Part shown: positions 51,163 through 59,571 of the stretch, in pieces
How positions within the stretch are numbered: the stretch's first letter is position 1
Layout of the letters: every line of letters begins with the position of its first letter
Assembly: GCF_001189845.1 (NCBI RefSeq)
Contig: NZ_LFLZ01000048.1
Location: 1-64,000 of the forward strand
Reading direction: 5' to 3'
DNA length: 64,000 bases
From: Bradyrhizobium tropiciagri
GTDB lineage: Bacteria; Pseudomonadota; Alphaproteobacteria; Rhizobiales; Xanthobacteraceae
The notes under the pieces: model-generated
Told to the model about the DNA's origin: nothing
Database searches by the model: none
The model's input: only the letters and a program-made list of their open reading frames with translations
Made by a program: the position numbers and the translations under genes

Positions 51163-51951
51163 TCAGCGGAACAGATTGGAGGTCGACTGCATCATCTGGT
51201 CGGCGGCGGAGACCACTTTCGCGTTCATCTCGTAGGCGCGCTGCGCCGCGATCAGGTCGGAGATTTCCGAGACCACCTCGACGTTGGCCTGTTCGAGGTT
51301 GCTCTGCTGCATGTCGCCGTAGCCGTCGGTGTTGGCGGTGCCGTCCTGGGGCTGGCCGGAGGCCGGCGTTTCCTGGAACAGGTTGTCGCCGATCGGCATC
51401 AGCCCGGCCTTGTTGATGAAGCGGGTCAGGCCGATCGTGCCGATGTTGGTCGATGCGGTCTGGCCCGGCAGCGTCACCGAGACCTGGCCCTGCGCATTGA
51501 TGGTGAGGCCGGATGCGTTCTGCGGGATCGTGATCGTCGGCTGCACCAGATTGCCCTGCGCGTTGACGATGCGGCCCTGATTGTCCATCTGGAACGAACC
51601 GTCGCGGGTGTAGGTGAAGGTGCCGTCCGGCATCAGGATCTTGAAGAAGCCCTCGCCGCGGATCGCGATGTCGAGATCGTTGCCGGTCGGCGACAGCGTG
51701 CCCTGGGTCATCATCCGCGGCGTGCCGACGGTCTTGACGCCGCCGCCGAGGTCGATGCCCATCGGCATGATGGTGTTCTGGTCGGAAGCCTGCGCGCCAA
51801 CCCGGCGCACATGGTCGTAGATCAGGTCCTGGAACGCGGCGCGCTGCTTCTTGAAGCCGGTGGTGCGCAGGTTCGCGATGTTGTTGGAGATCACCTGAAC
51901 GCTGAGTTCCTGTGCCGCCATTCCGGTCGCTGCGGTATAAAGTGCGCGCAT
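51163..51951 (-). CDS. flgG: Flagellar distal rod protein FlgG
   Basis: 262 residues. N-terminus MRALYTAATGMAAQELSVQV and C-terminus NLEQANVEVVSEISDLIAAQ with MNAKVVSAADQMMQSTSNLF are nearly invariant FlgG features. It forms the distal rod. The gene follows flgF by 16 bp in the flgFGAH operon. Confidence 0.97.
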   Translation of the reverse strand: MRALYTAATGMAAQELSVQVISNNIANLRTTGFKKQRAAFQDLIYDHVRRVGAQASDQNTIMPMGIDLGGGVKTVGTPRMMTQGTLSPTGNDLDIAIRGEGFFKILMPDGTFTYTRDGSFQMDNQGRIVNAQGNLVQPTITIPQNASGLTINAQGQVSVTLPGQTASTNIGTIGLTRFINKAGLMPIGDNLFQETPASGQPQDGTANTDGYGDMQQSNLEQANVEVVSEISDLIAAQRAYEMNAKVVSAADQMMQSTSNLFR

Positions 51952-51967
51952 CGGTCAATCCCCCGGA

Positions 51968-52732
51968 TCAGTTCGGCACGTCGGCGAGCTTCTCGATCGC
52001 CGATTTGTGCAGGTCGCTCTGCTGCTGCAGCAGCGAGGCGATTTGGGTGTAGGTCCGCGTGATCTCGATCATGCGGCTCATCTCGACGACGGAATTGACG
52101 TTCGACTTCTCGATGAAGCCCTGGCGGATCTGGGACTTGGTGTCCGGCAGCGGCTGCGCGCCTTCGCCAGGCGCGTAGAGATTGGAGCCTTCCTTGAGCA
52201 GGCGCTGGGCCTGCGCGAACGAGACGAGGCGCAGCTTGCCGCGGATCGAGTCGAGGCGGGACGTGCCTTCGAGCACGGAGATGTTGCCGTCGGGGGCGAT
52301 GTTGACGTCGTGATCGGTCTGCTGGAACGTGATCGGGCCGGAGGTGCCGAGCACCTGGTAGCCGGAGGCGGTGACCAGCTGGCCGCGGTTGTTGATCTGA
52401 AGGTTGCCTTCGCGGGTGTAGCGCTCGCCGCCCGGCGTCTGCACCACCAGGAAGGCGTTGCCGTCGATCGCGACGTCGAGCGGGTTCTTGGTCTCTTCGG
52501 TCGGACCCTGCGAGAAGTCGTGGAAGGTCGCGCGGTCCTGCACGAACGAGACGCGGCGGTCGCGAGCCGCGAAATTGTCCTCATGCGCGTTCGAGGAGAG
52601 ATACTCCTGGAACAGCGATCGGTCGGCCTTGTAGCCGTTGGTGGTCATGTTCGCGATGTTGTTGGAAACGACATCCATCTGCCGTTCCAGCACCATCTGC
52701 TTCGATAGTCCGACCAGAAGCGTATTCTGCAT
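51968..52732 (-). CDS. flgF: Flagellar proximal rod protein FlgF
   Basis: 254 residues. N-terminus MQNTLLVGLSKQMVLERQMD with VVSNNIANMTTNGYKAD and C-terminus SNVNSVVEMSRMIEITRTYT are FlgF features. It forms part of the proximal rod. The ATG at 52732 has GGGGAGAA before it. It heads flgFGAH under a sigma-54 promoter, and the leader contains repeated GGGAGAACC motifs. It diverges from fliL. Confidence 0.95.
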   Translation of the reverse strand: MQNTLLVGLSKQMVLERQMDVVSNNIANMTTNGYKADRSLFQEYLSSNAHEDNFAARDRRVSFVQDRATFHDFSQGPTEETKNPLDVAIDGNAFLVVQTPGGERYTREGNLQINNRGQLVTASGYQVLGTSGPITFQQTDHDVNIAPDGNISVLEGTSRLDSIRGKLRLVSFAQAQRLLKEGSNLYAPGEGAQPLPDTKSQIRQGFIEKSNVNSVVEMSRMIEITRTYTQIASLLQQQSDLHKSAIEKLADVPN

Positions 52733-52736
52733 CGGC

Positions 52737-52821
52737 GGTTCTCCCCTGTGAGGTGATCCGAATGCAGGTTCTCCCAAACCTTCACGCCGGACCGTCGGTA
52801 ACCATTGGGTTCTCCCAAACC
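52737..52821 (-). promoter_or_regulatory. flgF leader with three GGGAGAACC motifs and a 7-codon upstream frame
   Basis: On the minus strand GGGAGAACC occurs at 52808-52816, 52767-52775 and 52737-52745; the last is the flgF ribosome-binding site. The two distal copies extend to GGTTTGGGAGAACC, which can fold into a 4-bp stem with GGGAG in the loop. The most distal copy is followed by a short frame MVTDGPA-stop. All are in the predicted transcribed leader. They could be decoy ribosome sites or sites for an RNA-binding regulator. Confidence 0.45.
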
Positions 52822-52843
52822 CGCTGGTCACGCCGTCCTCTCA

Positions 52844-52858
52844 GCGAAAGCCGTGCCA
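52844..52858 (-). promoter_or_regulatory. Sigma-54 promoter of flgF
   Basis: On the minus strand TGGCACGGCTTTCGC fits TGGCACG-N4-TTGC with one change (TCGC), the same change seen before flgI. The expected leader is about 100 bases. Confidence 0.7.
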
Positions 52859-52944
52859 ACTTGAAATATTGAGGTATTTTAGTGGCTTAGGTGTCTGGCC
52901 GGGGGCCGCGGAGGGCGGCAGAAAGGTCTTGTTGACCATGTTTG

Positions 52945-52960
52945 CCCGGCAGTTTTTTCC
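52945..52960. promoter_or_regulatory. Candidate FlbD (ftr-like) enhancer between flgF and fliL
   Basis: CCCGGCAGTTTTTTCC shares CCCGGCA-N-TTT with the elements before flgE and flgI. It lies about 95 bp upstream of the flgF -24 element, in the spacing expected for a sigma-54 activator site. Confidence 0.4.
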
Positions 52961-52976
52961 TAGTGGATGGTAAATC

Positions 52977-52992
52977 CTAAGCTTCCGTTAAC
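52977..52992 (+). promoter_or_regulatory. CtrA-like box upstream of fliL
   Basis: CTAA-N7-TTAAC fits TTAA-N7-TTAAC with one mismatch, about 120 bases before the fliL ATG. The fliLM operon is a known CtrA target in Caulobacter. Confidence 0.5.
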
Positions 52993-53113
52993 CATTATTA
53001 CCTTAGCGTTGACGGCATTGGGGCGCGTGTGCGCCGGCGGCATTTGTATCGCGTCTTCAGGCCAAAGCTGGGGCAAATCGCGTTCGCATCCTTCAGGTTG
53101 AAGCGGGCGGACG

Positions 53114-53602
53114 ATGGCGGACGAGGAAAAGACGGACAGCGGCGAAGGCGCGGCCGCTCCGAAGAAGGGCAAGCTCAAGCTGATCATTGCCGTCGTCGGC
53201 TTCCTCGTCGTGCTCGGCGCGGGCGCGGGCGGATGGTTCTTCTTCATGCGCGGCCACGGCGAGGAGCAGCACGCCGAGGCGCCGCCGCCGAAGCCGCCGA
53301 GCTTCGTCGACGTGCCGGACATGCTGGTCAACCTGGTCGGCGCACCCGGCGAACGGGTGCAATACCTCAAGCTGAAGCTCGTGCTCGAGATCAAGGAAGA
53401 GAAGCAGGTCGAGGCGATCAAGCCGGCGCTGCCGCGCGTCACCGACCTGTTCCAGACCTACATGCGCGAGCTGCGCCCGAGCGACCTCAACGGCTCGGCC
53501 GGCCTGTTCCGCCTCAAGGAGGAGCTGACCAAGCGCGTCAACCTCGCGGTGGCGCCCAACCAGGTCAATGCGGTGCTGTTCAAGGAAGTCGTGATCCAGT
53601 GA
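53114..53602 (+). CDS. fliL: Flagellar basal-body-associated protein FliL
   Basis: 162 residues. A Lys-rich cytoplasmic tail, one membrane helix (LIIAVVGFLVVLGAGAGGWF, residues about 22-45) and a periplasmic domain (FVDVPDMLVNLVGAPGERVQ, LKEELTKRVNLAV) are the FliL layout. FliL rings surround the stator and modulate motor torque. It is the first gene of fliL-fliM-DUF6468-motE, starting 18 bp before fliM. Confidence 0.95.
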   Translation: MADEEKTDSGEGAAAPKKGKLKLIIAVVGFLVVLGAGAGGWFFFMRGHGEEQHAEAPPPKPPSFVDVPDMLVNLVGAPGERVQYLKLKLVLEIKEEKQVEAIKPALPRVTDLFQTYMRELRPSDLNGSAGLFRLKEELTKRVNLAVAPNQVNAVLFKEVVIQ

Positions 53603-53620
53603 CGGGGTGGATGTAAAGCC

Positions 53621-54823
53621 ATGGCCGGCAACGACCAGATGGACCAGGACGCCATTGCGGCCCAATGGGAAGCCTCGCTCGATTCCGAGGATCCCGCGGC
53701 GGCCGCGGCGGAAGCTGCCAAGAACGAGCTCACCGAGAACATGGCGCTGCAATGGGCCGCCATGGTCGAGGACGGCAGCCGCGACTTCGGCAGCAAGAAC
53801 ACCAATGGCGAGCGCGTGCTGTCGCAGGAGGAGATCGACAATCTCCTCGGCTTCACGGTCGGCGACGTCAGCCTCGACGACCATTCCGGCATCCGCGCCA
53901 TCATCGATTCCGCGATGGTGTCCTACGAGCGTCTGCCGATGCTCGAAATCGTGTTCGACCGCCTGGTGCGGTTGATGACGACATCATTGCGCAATTTCAC
54001 CTCCGACAACGTCGAAGTCTCGCTCGATCGCATCACCTCGGTGCGGTTCGGCGACTACATGAACTCGATCCCGCTGCCGGCCGTGCTCTCGGTGTTCAAG
54101 GCCGAGGAGTGGGAGAATTTCGGTCTCGCCACCGTCGATTCCAGCCTGATCTATTCGATGATCGACGTGCTGCTCGGCGGCCGCCGCGGCCAGACCCAGC
54201 TCCGCATCGAGGGCCGGCCCTACACCACGATCGAGACCAATCTGGTGAAGCGGCTCGTCGAGGTGGTGCTGTCCGATGCCGAGCAGGCGTTCCGGCCGCT
54301 GTCGCCGGTGACCTTCTCGATCGACCGGCTCGAGACCAATCCGCGCTTTGCCGCGATCAGCCGCCCGGCCAACGCCGCAATCCTGGTCCGCCTGCGCATC
54401 GACATGGAAGACCGCGGCGGCAATGTCGAATTGCTGCTGCCCTACGCCACCATCGAACCGATCCGCAACGTGCTGTTGCAGATGTTCATGGGCGAGAAAT
54501 TCGGCCGCGACCCGATCTGGGAAGGCCATTTCGCCACCGAAGTGGCGCAGGCCGAGATCTCGGTCGACGCGGTGCTGTACGAGGCCGACATCCCGCTGAA
54601 GGAGCTGATGAAGCTCAAGGTCGGCGACACGCTGCCGCTGGACATCCGCTCCGACGCGCTGGTCTCGGTGCGTTGCGGCAACGTCACCCTGACGGAAGGC
54701 CGCATGGGCCGCGTCGGCGACCGTGTCGCGATCCGCGTCACCAAGAATTTGCGTAAACCCCAAACCACCTTCGCGATGTTCGAGAAGGCGGACGAGCGGA
54801 CCAAGATGATGGAGGCACCATGA
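53621..54823 (+). CDS. fliM: Flagellar motor switch protein FliM
   Basis: 400 residues, about 65 more than enteric FliM. The CheY-P-binding motif LSQEEIDNLLGF is at residues about 67-78 instead of the extreme N-terminus. The added N-terminal part contains two copies of an A-x-QW-x-A motif (IAAQWEASLDSED, MALQWAAMVEDG). The middle CheC-like domain (YERLPMLEIVFDRLVRLMTT) and C-terminal FliN-like domain are complete. It forms the C-ring switch. The last four bases overlap the next gene. Confidence 0.95.
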   Translation: MAGNDQMDQDAIAAQWEASLDSEDPAAAAAEAAKNELTENMALQWAAMVEDGSRDFGSKNTNGERVLSQEEIDNLLGFTVGDVSLDDHSGIRAIIDSAMVSYERLPMLEIVFDRLVRLMTTSLRNFTSDNVEVSLDRITSVRFGDYMNSIPLPAVLSVFKAEEWENFGLATVDSSLIYSMIDVLLGGRRGQTQLRIEGRPYTTIETNLVKRLVEVVLSDAEQAFRPLSPVTFSIDRLETNPRFAAISRPANAAILVRLRIDMEDRGGNVELLLPYATIEPIRNVLLQMFMGEKFGRDPIWEGHFATEVAQAEISVDAVLYEADIPLKELMKLKVGDTLPLDIRSDALVSVRCGNVTLTEGRMGRVGDRVAIRVTKNLRKPQTTFAMFEKADERTKMMEAP

Positions 54824-55293
54824 GTCATGTGCTTGGACTAGCGATCGAGAGTCTGGTGGCCATGCTGCTGATGTTGACCATCGGCTACTGCTGGCTGCTC
54901 AACAAGCGGCTGCAGCGGCTGAAGGCGGACGAGCATTCGCTGAAGGCGACGATCGCCGAATTGATCACCGCGACCGAGATCGCCGAGCGGGCGATCGGCG
55001 GGTTGAAGCACGCGGTGCGCGACGTCAACGAGAACCTCGGCAACCAGCTCGATGCGGCGACGCAGATGTCGGCGCTGCTGAAGACCCAGCTCGCCGAGGG
55101 TGACGGCGTGGTCCGCCGCCTGTCCAAGATCGCGGCGGCCGCGCGGCCGCCGGAGGCCGCGCGCGCAGCGGCGCAGCCAGCTGCGCCCGCCGCTCCAGTG
55201 GCGCCGGCGCCGAGGGTTTCTGCCGCGCGCGCGGTTGCCGCGGCGGCTGAAGCCTTCACCGAGCGCAGGAGGGCCGGCGGCCTCGCTGCATGA
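54820..55293 (+). CDS. DUF6468 protein of the fliM-motE operon
   Basis: 157 residues. One N-terminal membrane helix (LESLVAMLLMLTIGYCWLL-like), then a coiled-coil-like DUF6468 region (LKATIAELITATEIAERAIG, LKHAVRDVNENLGNQLD) and an Ala/Pro-rich C-terminus. It overlaps fliM and motE by four bases each, so it is made in step with them. The function is unknown; the place argues for the motor or stator. Confidence 0.85.
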   Translation: MSHVLGLAIESLVAMLLMLTIGYCWLLNKRLQRLKADEHSLKATIAELITATEIAERAIGGLKHAVRDVNENLGNQLDAATQMSALLKTQLAEGDGVVRRLSKIAAAARPPEAARAAAQPAAPAAPVAPAPRVSAARAVAAAAEAFTERRRAGGLAA

Positions 55294-56099
55294 AGTTGCT
55301 TCGTGACATCAGGGTGATGCCTGTGGTGCTGGTCGCAATCTTCGGCCTGATGGTGCTGAAGGTCGCGGGCCTCGTGCTCGATGGCGGTTACGTGTTCGCC
55401 GAGGACGCGCCGGCCAGTCCGGCCGGCCCGTCCTGGGCGCAGCAGAATTTCAACTTCCCCGGCGCCGGCAAGGCGGTCGTCGACAGCAAGATCAAGCCCG
55501 ATCCCGGCGACATCACGGGATCGGTCGAGAAGAAGGACGACAAGAAGGAAGAGGCCCCGAAGCCGACGGCGCCGGCCGCGGAGCCGTCCAAGCCCGATGG
55601 CGTTGTGGTCAATCTCGATGCGCCGGCGCCGGTGTCGGCATCCGAACGCGCGATCCTGGAACGGTTGCAGTCGCGCCGCCAGGAGCTCGAGACGCGGGCC
55701 CGCGAGGTCGAGATCCGCGAGAGCCTGTTGAAGGCCGCCGAGAAGCGCATCGAGGCCAAGGTCGAGGAGGCCAAGGCCAACGATGCCAAGGCGAACGCCG
55801 ACGCTGCGGCCAAGGCGGAAGCCGAGGCCGCGCGCTTCAAGGGCATCGTCACCATGTACGAGAACATGAAGCCGAAGGATGCTGCCAAGGTGTTCGATCG
55901 CCTGGAGATGAACGTGCTCTACCAGATCGCCTCGCAGATCCAGCCGCGCAAGATGTCCGACATCATGGGCTTGATGCAGCCCGAAGCCGCCGAGCGGCTC
56001 ACGGTCGAACTTGCCCGCCGCGCCGGCGGCGACAAATCGGCATCGACCGACGATCTGCCCAAGATCGAAGGCAAGATGCTTGCGCCGAAGACGAATTGA
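55290..56099 (+). CDS. motE: MotE-family stator chaperone
   Basis: 269 residues. A membrane helix or signal near the N-terminus (VMPVVLVAIFGLMVLKVAGL), a Pro-rich stretch, a long coiled coil (about 110-190) and a C-terminal MgtE-N-like domain (YENMKPKDAAKVFDRLEMNV, MSDIMGLMQPEAAERL). In Sinorhizobium MotE is a periplasmic chaperone for the stator component MotC. It is the last gene of fliL-fliM-DUF6468-motE; a perfect hairpin spans its stop codon. Confidence 0.9.
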   Translation: MKLLRDIRVMPVVLVAIFGLMVLKVAGLVLDGGYVFAEDAPASPAGPSWAQQNFNFPGAGKAVVDSKIKPDPGDITGSVEKKDDKKEEAPKPTAPAAEPSKPDGVVVNLDAPAPVSASERAILERLQSRRQELETRAREVEIRESLLKAAEKRIEAKVEEAKANDAKANADAAAKAEAEAARFKGIVTMYENMKPKDAAKVFDRLEMNVLYQIASQIQPRKMSDIMGLMQPEAAERLTVELARRAGGDKSASTDDLPKIEGKMLAPKTN

Positions 56100-56127
56100 C
56101 GGGGTCTGATCGAGGGGCCCGTCAATT
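56094..56127 (+). terminator. Hairpin over the motE stop codon, candidate terminator
   Basis: AATTGACGGG and CCCGTCAATT are a perfect 10-bp inverted repeat with a 14-base loop. The TGA of motE lies in the left arm. No T run follows, so intrinsic termination would be weak; it may instead protect the 3' end. Confidence 0.45.
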
Positions 56128-56144
56128 GCCAGCTGTCGGCATCT

Positions 56145-57374
56145 TCAGCCGTAAGCCGGATTCGGCCTGAGATCAGGTTGCCTGCATTTCATCCAGACGA
56201 TCGCGATCACCGTTGCGCACATGAACGGACCAACGGGCAGGAGCACGAACGGGAAAGCGTACCCTAACACGACGATGACGCCGAGACCGATACGGATGGC
56301 CCGCCGATTGGCGACCGGCGAGCCCTGATCGACGTCAGCCTTCATCAGGAAGACCAGCGCCATCGCCAGCATCGGAAGATCGTAGATGAGGAAATAGGGA
56401 GACATCAGCGGAGTGGCCGCAAGCAGGCTGGCTGCTTGCAGGGCGAAGCTGACGTTACGACGCCATATCACAACCACCCAGACCAGCACGGCAGCCGCGA
56501 CGGCCATATGGACCGACCAAGCCAGTCCGTAACCAAGGCCGGCAACCCGCAGCAGGCCATAAACACTCGACAGGTTAAACCAGGCGACCCCTCCACCGGC
56601 TTGAAGCCGCGCCGAGACAGTCGTTGCCCCTTAGACGAATGCCTTGAACGTATCCCAGCCGAAGCTCACTCCCGTGAGCAGCATGAGCGCCAGTATTGCC
56701 AAAGCTGCGGTGATGATGGCGTTCCAACGCCCCGTCGCGATCAGCACGAAGGGAAGGAGCACGCCGAATTGAGGTTTGAAGATGAGCAGCGCGATCAGGA
56801 TGCCGCTAAGGAACGGGCGCCTGTCCAGCGTCAGCAGGATGCCGCCGAGCAGCGCTGAAGCAAGCAACGCGGATTGGCCGTGGAACATATCGTAGAAGAC
56901 CGGCGGGGTCGCGAGTGCCAGCAGCAGGGCGCTAGGGCGTGGCCGGATCGCATAGATGACGAGAAGCCAGCAAGACAGCTTTGCTGCACTCCAAGCCAAA
57001 AACGCGATCGGAAACGGCAGCAGGGCAAGGGGCGCCAGGACCAGGAAAAACACTGGCGGATAGAAGAACGGAAGTGGAAACTGATCGTAGGGATACCGGA
57101 GTTGATTGATCGCCGGCATCCGAAGGACAAGTTGCTTATGCAGTTGGTCCCAATCGTAGGCGGCGGCCGCGTGGCCATCGACCGCCATCGTGCCCGCGCC
57201 CCAAAAACATGAGAAATCGTTGCCAGCACCTTCGACGTTGCCACTGAACGGCAGTACCGCGATAGCGATCAGGAGAATGCAGGCAATGGCCAGCGCCGGG
57301 TCATCTTCTGCAAAAGCATTATGGCGCGCGACTTCGTTCATAATTTTGGTTTGAAAAGAGCTTAAATCAATCAA
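56145..57374 (-). pseudogene. GT87/DUF2029 polytopic glycosyltransferase-like gene with an in-frame stop
   Basis: The frame from 57374 reads 247 residues of a polytopic membrane protein (FSCFWGAGTMAVDGHAAAAY, PLPFFYPPVFFLVLAPLAL) and stops at a TAA at 56631-56633. The same frame then continues open (GATTVSARLQAGGGVAWFNL and further membrane helices) to 56145. Together they make about 409 codons, the normal length of DUF2029/GT87 enzymes, which use polyprenyl-phosphate mannose. A single base change could explain the stop. It lies between motE and the TPR gene on the opposite strand. Confidence 0.75.
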
Positions 57375-57522
57375 TGGTCGAATCTATCATTGCGCTTCCG
57401 GGCCAGGCAGGGCCGGGCATTCCCGGGCTTATTCGGAGAGTTAATCCAAGCCGATGTACGTGAGCGAATGCGGAACCAGGCGCATACGCCGCGCCTCCGA
57501 AAATGCGGTCGATGGGTTTACG

Positions 57523-57538
57523 TTAACAGCTCCTTAAC
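57523..57538 (+). promoter_or_regulatory. CtrA box before the signal-peptide/TPR gene
   Basis: TTAACAGCTCCTTAAC is an exact TTAA-N7-TTAAC match, 50 bases before the ATG at 57589. This is the best CtrA site in the window. Confidence 0.65.
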
Positions 57539-57588
57539 GTCGCCCGATCCAAGATCGGGACGCGCGGGCGAGGGCGCTTCGCGCTGGT

Positions 57589-59571
57589 ATGGCTGAGGTC
57601 CCGAGAAAACGTTTCGAGATGGCGCGAACGGCTGCCGCTGGAACATGGTCGCTAGGCCGCGCCTGGGCGCGGACCGCGCGTCTGTGCCTGCTCGCCACCG
57701 GCCTTGCTCTGACGACCCTCACATTCTCGACGGTGGCGCATGCCGACGACCCGGTGCCGGGCGAGGCGACATTCTCGGCCGCGAACGGCTATGCCCGGCT
57801 GGTGCTGAAGCTGAAGGAGGACGTCGAGTCGGAGGTCACGACCGCCGGCTCGATCATCGTGATCCGCTTCAAGCGTCCGGTTGATATTTCGGTCGAGAAG
57901 CTGGGCGATGCGGTGCCGGATTATGTCGGCGCCGCCCGCCGCGATCCGGACGGCTCGGCGATCCGCCTGTCGCTGGCGCGCCGCGTCACCGTCAACACCA
58001 TGACCGCCGGCGAGCGCATCTTCGTCGACTTCCTTCCCGACGGCTGGACCGGCCCGCCGCCGTCGCTGCCGCAGGACGTGATCCGCGAACTGGCGGAGCG
58101 GGCCCGCGCCGCCGAGCGGCTGCTGCGCGTCCAGCGCGCCGCCGATGCTGCCAGGAAGAAGCCGCCGATCCGCGTTCGCGCGCTGGTGCAGTCGACCTTC
58201 GTCCGCTTCGTGTTCGAGGTTCCGGACGGGGTCAGTGTCTCCTCGGTGCTGAACGAGCAGAAGCTGACGCTGTCCTTCAACTCGGTCCTGAGCTTCGACC
58301 TTGCCGATGCCAAGGTCGCGGCCCCGCCGAACGTCGCGTCGATCAGTTCGCGTGCCGATACGGACACCTCGGCGGTCGACGTGACCCTGATCGGCGATGT
58401 CGACGTGCATTCGTTCCGCGACGAGAAGAACTACATCGTCGATGTCGCGTTCCAGCAGAACGAGCAGCAGCAGGCGGCGAAGCCCTCGCTGAGCACGCTG
58501 TTGCCGACACCGCGCGGCAAGAAGGGCGCAGCGGCGATCGCACCAGTGACGTCGGAAAGCTTCGCGCGGCAGGCCAAGATCGAGATCCGGCCCGATCAAC
58601 CCAAGGCGGAGCCTGCCAAATCTGAGCAGGCCACATCCGAGCAGACCAGGTCTGAGCCGCCGCAATCCGAGCCGGCCAAGCCCGAGCAGGCCACGACCGA
58701 ACAACCGGCCGCCGCGCCCGCGAAAACCGAACAGCCGAGATCGGAGCTACCCGATCCGGAACTGCCGAAGGTCGCGGCCGCACCGGCGGCCGACGTCGAG
58801 AACGCGGTCGCGCCACGCGAGGGCAGCGCCGGTGACGCGGCGGAGCAGAACAAGGCGCCCGTCAGCGAAGCGCCGAAGCCTGCGCCCCCCGTCGCGGCCG
58901 CGCCGGCGATGGAGACGCCGAAGCCCACCGCTGCACCATCGCCGTCTGCCGAAGCCCGCGCCGGCGCCAAGTCCAGTGCCAAGTCGAGTGCCAAGTCCTC
59001 GGTCGACGCCCAGCGCGACAGCGATGGTCTTCGCGTGACGTTCTCATTCCCCGGCCCGACGCCGGCGGCACTGTTCCGCCGCGCCGACACGGTGTGGATG
59101 GTGTTCGACACACCCGAGGCGATCGATGTCGACCCGATCCGCGCCAAGGGCGGCTCGCTGATTGCGGATGTCAGCCGGATTGCGCTGGAGAAGGGGCAGG
59201 CGGTGCGCTTCCGCCTCAACCGGCCGCAGATGCCGTCGCTCGAAAGCGACGACCGTTCGCGCGGCGTGAGCTGGGCGCTGACCTTTGCCGACCATGTGCA
59301 GAAGCCGCCATTGCCGCTGTCGGTGGTGCGCAACATCAGCGAGCCGTCGCTTGCCAATGTCAGCGTGCCGCTCGCCAATGCCGGCCAGCTCCATAGGCTG
59401 GTTGATCCCGATGCCGGCGATACGCTCTGGGTGGTGACCGCGCCGCCGCCGACCCGCGGCATCATCAAGCGGCAGGATTTCGTCGAGCTCTCGCTGCTGG
59501 AATCGATCCACGGCGTCGTGGTTCATCCGAACGCCGACGACGTCAAGGCCGAGGTCGCGCCGACAAGGTGA
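57589..59571 (+). CDS. N-terminal part of a large exported TPR-type protein (split by a frameshift)
   Basis: 660 residues. A signal peptide (ARLCLLATGLALTTLTFSTV, cleavage near AHADD) leads into two beta-rich, AMIN-like regions and a long Pro/Glu/Lys/Ala-rich linker (about 335-480). The frame ends EVAPTR-stop. One G added near 59562 instead gives EVAPDKVMLGRPGGLTLSSA and continues into the next frame. The joined gene would encode 1,272 residues. It sits next to the motE operon and under a CtrA box, suggesting a role in motility or polar envelope. An ATG at 57619 is an alternative start. Confidence 0.8.
   Translation: MAEVPRKRFEMARTAAAGTWSLGRAWARTARLCLLATGLALTTLTFSTVAHADDPVPGEATFSAANGYARLVLKLKEDVESEVTTAGSIIVIRFKRPVDISVEKLGDAVPDYVGAARRDPDGSAIRLSLARRVTVNTMTAGERIFVDFLPDGWTGPPPSLPQDVIRELAERARAAERLLRVQRAADAARKKPPIRVRALVQSTFVRFVFEVPDGVSVSSVLNEQKLTLSFNSVLSFDLADAKVAAPPNVASISSRADTDTSAVDVTLIGDVDVHSFRDEKNYIVDVAFQQNEQQQAAKPSLSTLLPTPRGKKGAAAIAPVTSESFARQAKIEIRPDQPKAEPAKSEQATSEQTRSEPPQSEPAKPEQATTEQPAAAPAKTEQPRSELPDPELPKVAAAPAADVENAVAPREGSAGDAAEQNKAPVSEAPKPAPPVAAAPAMETPKPTAAPSPSAEARAGAKSSAKSSAKSSVDAQRDSDGLRVTFSFPGPTPAALFRRADTVWMVFDTPEAIDVDPIRAKGGSLIADVSRIALEKGQAVRFRLNRPQMPSLESDDRSRGVSWALTFADHVQKPPLPLSVVRNISEPSLANVSVPLANAGQLHRLVDPDAGDTLWVVTAPPPTRGIIKRQDFVELSLLESIHGVVVHPNADDVKAEVAPTR

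Noticed and set aside
50105..51958. 617-codon minus-strand frame covering flgA and flgG
   Set aside because: Only the part from 51160 down is FlgA; the upstream part is an out-of-frame reading of flgG.
53015..53035. Possible sigma-54 promoter for fliL (TTGGGGCGCGTGTGC)
   Set aside because: Poor match at both elements; the CtrA-like box fits better for an early flagellar operon.
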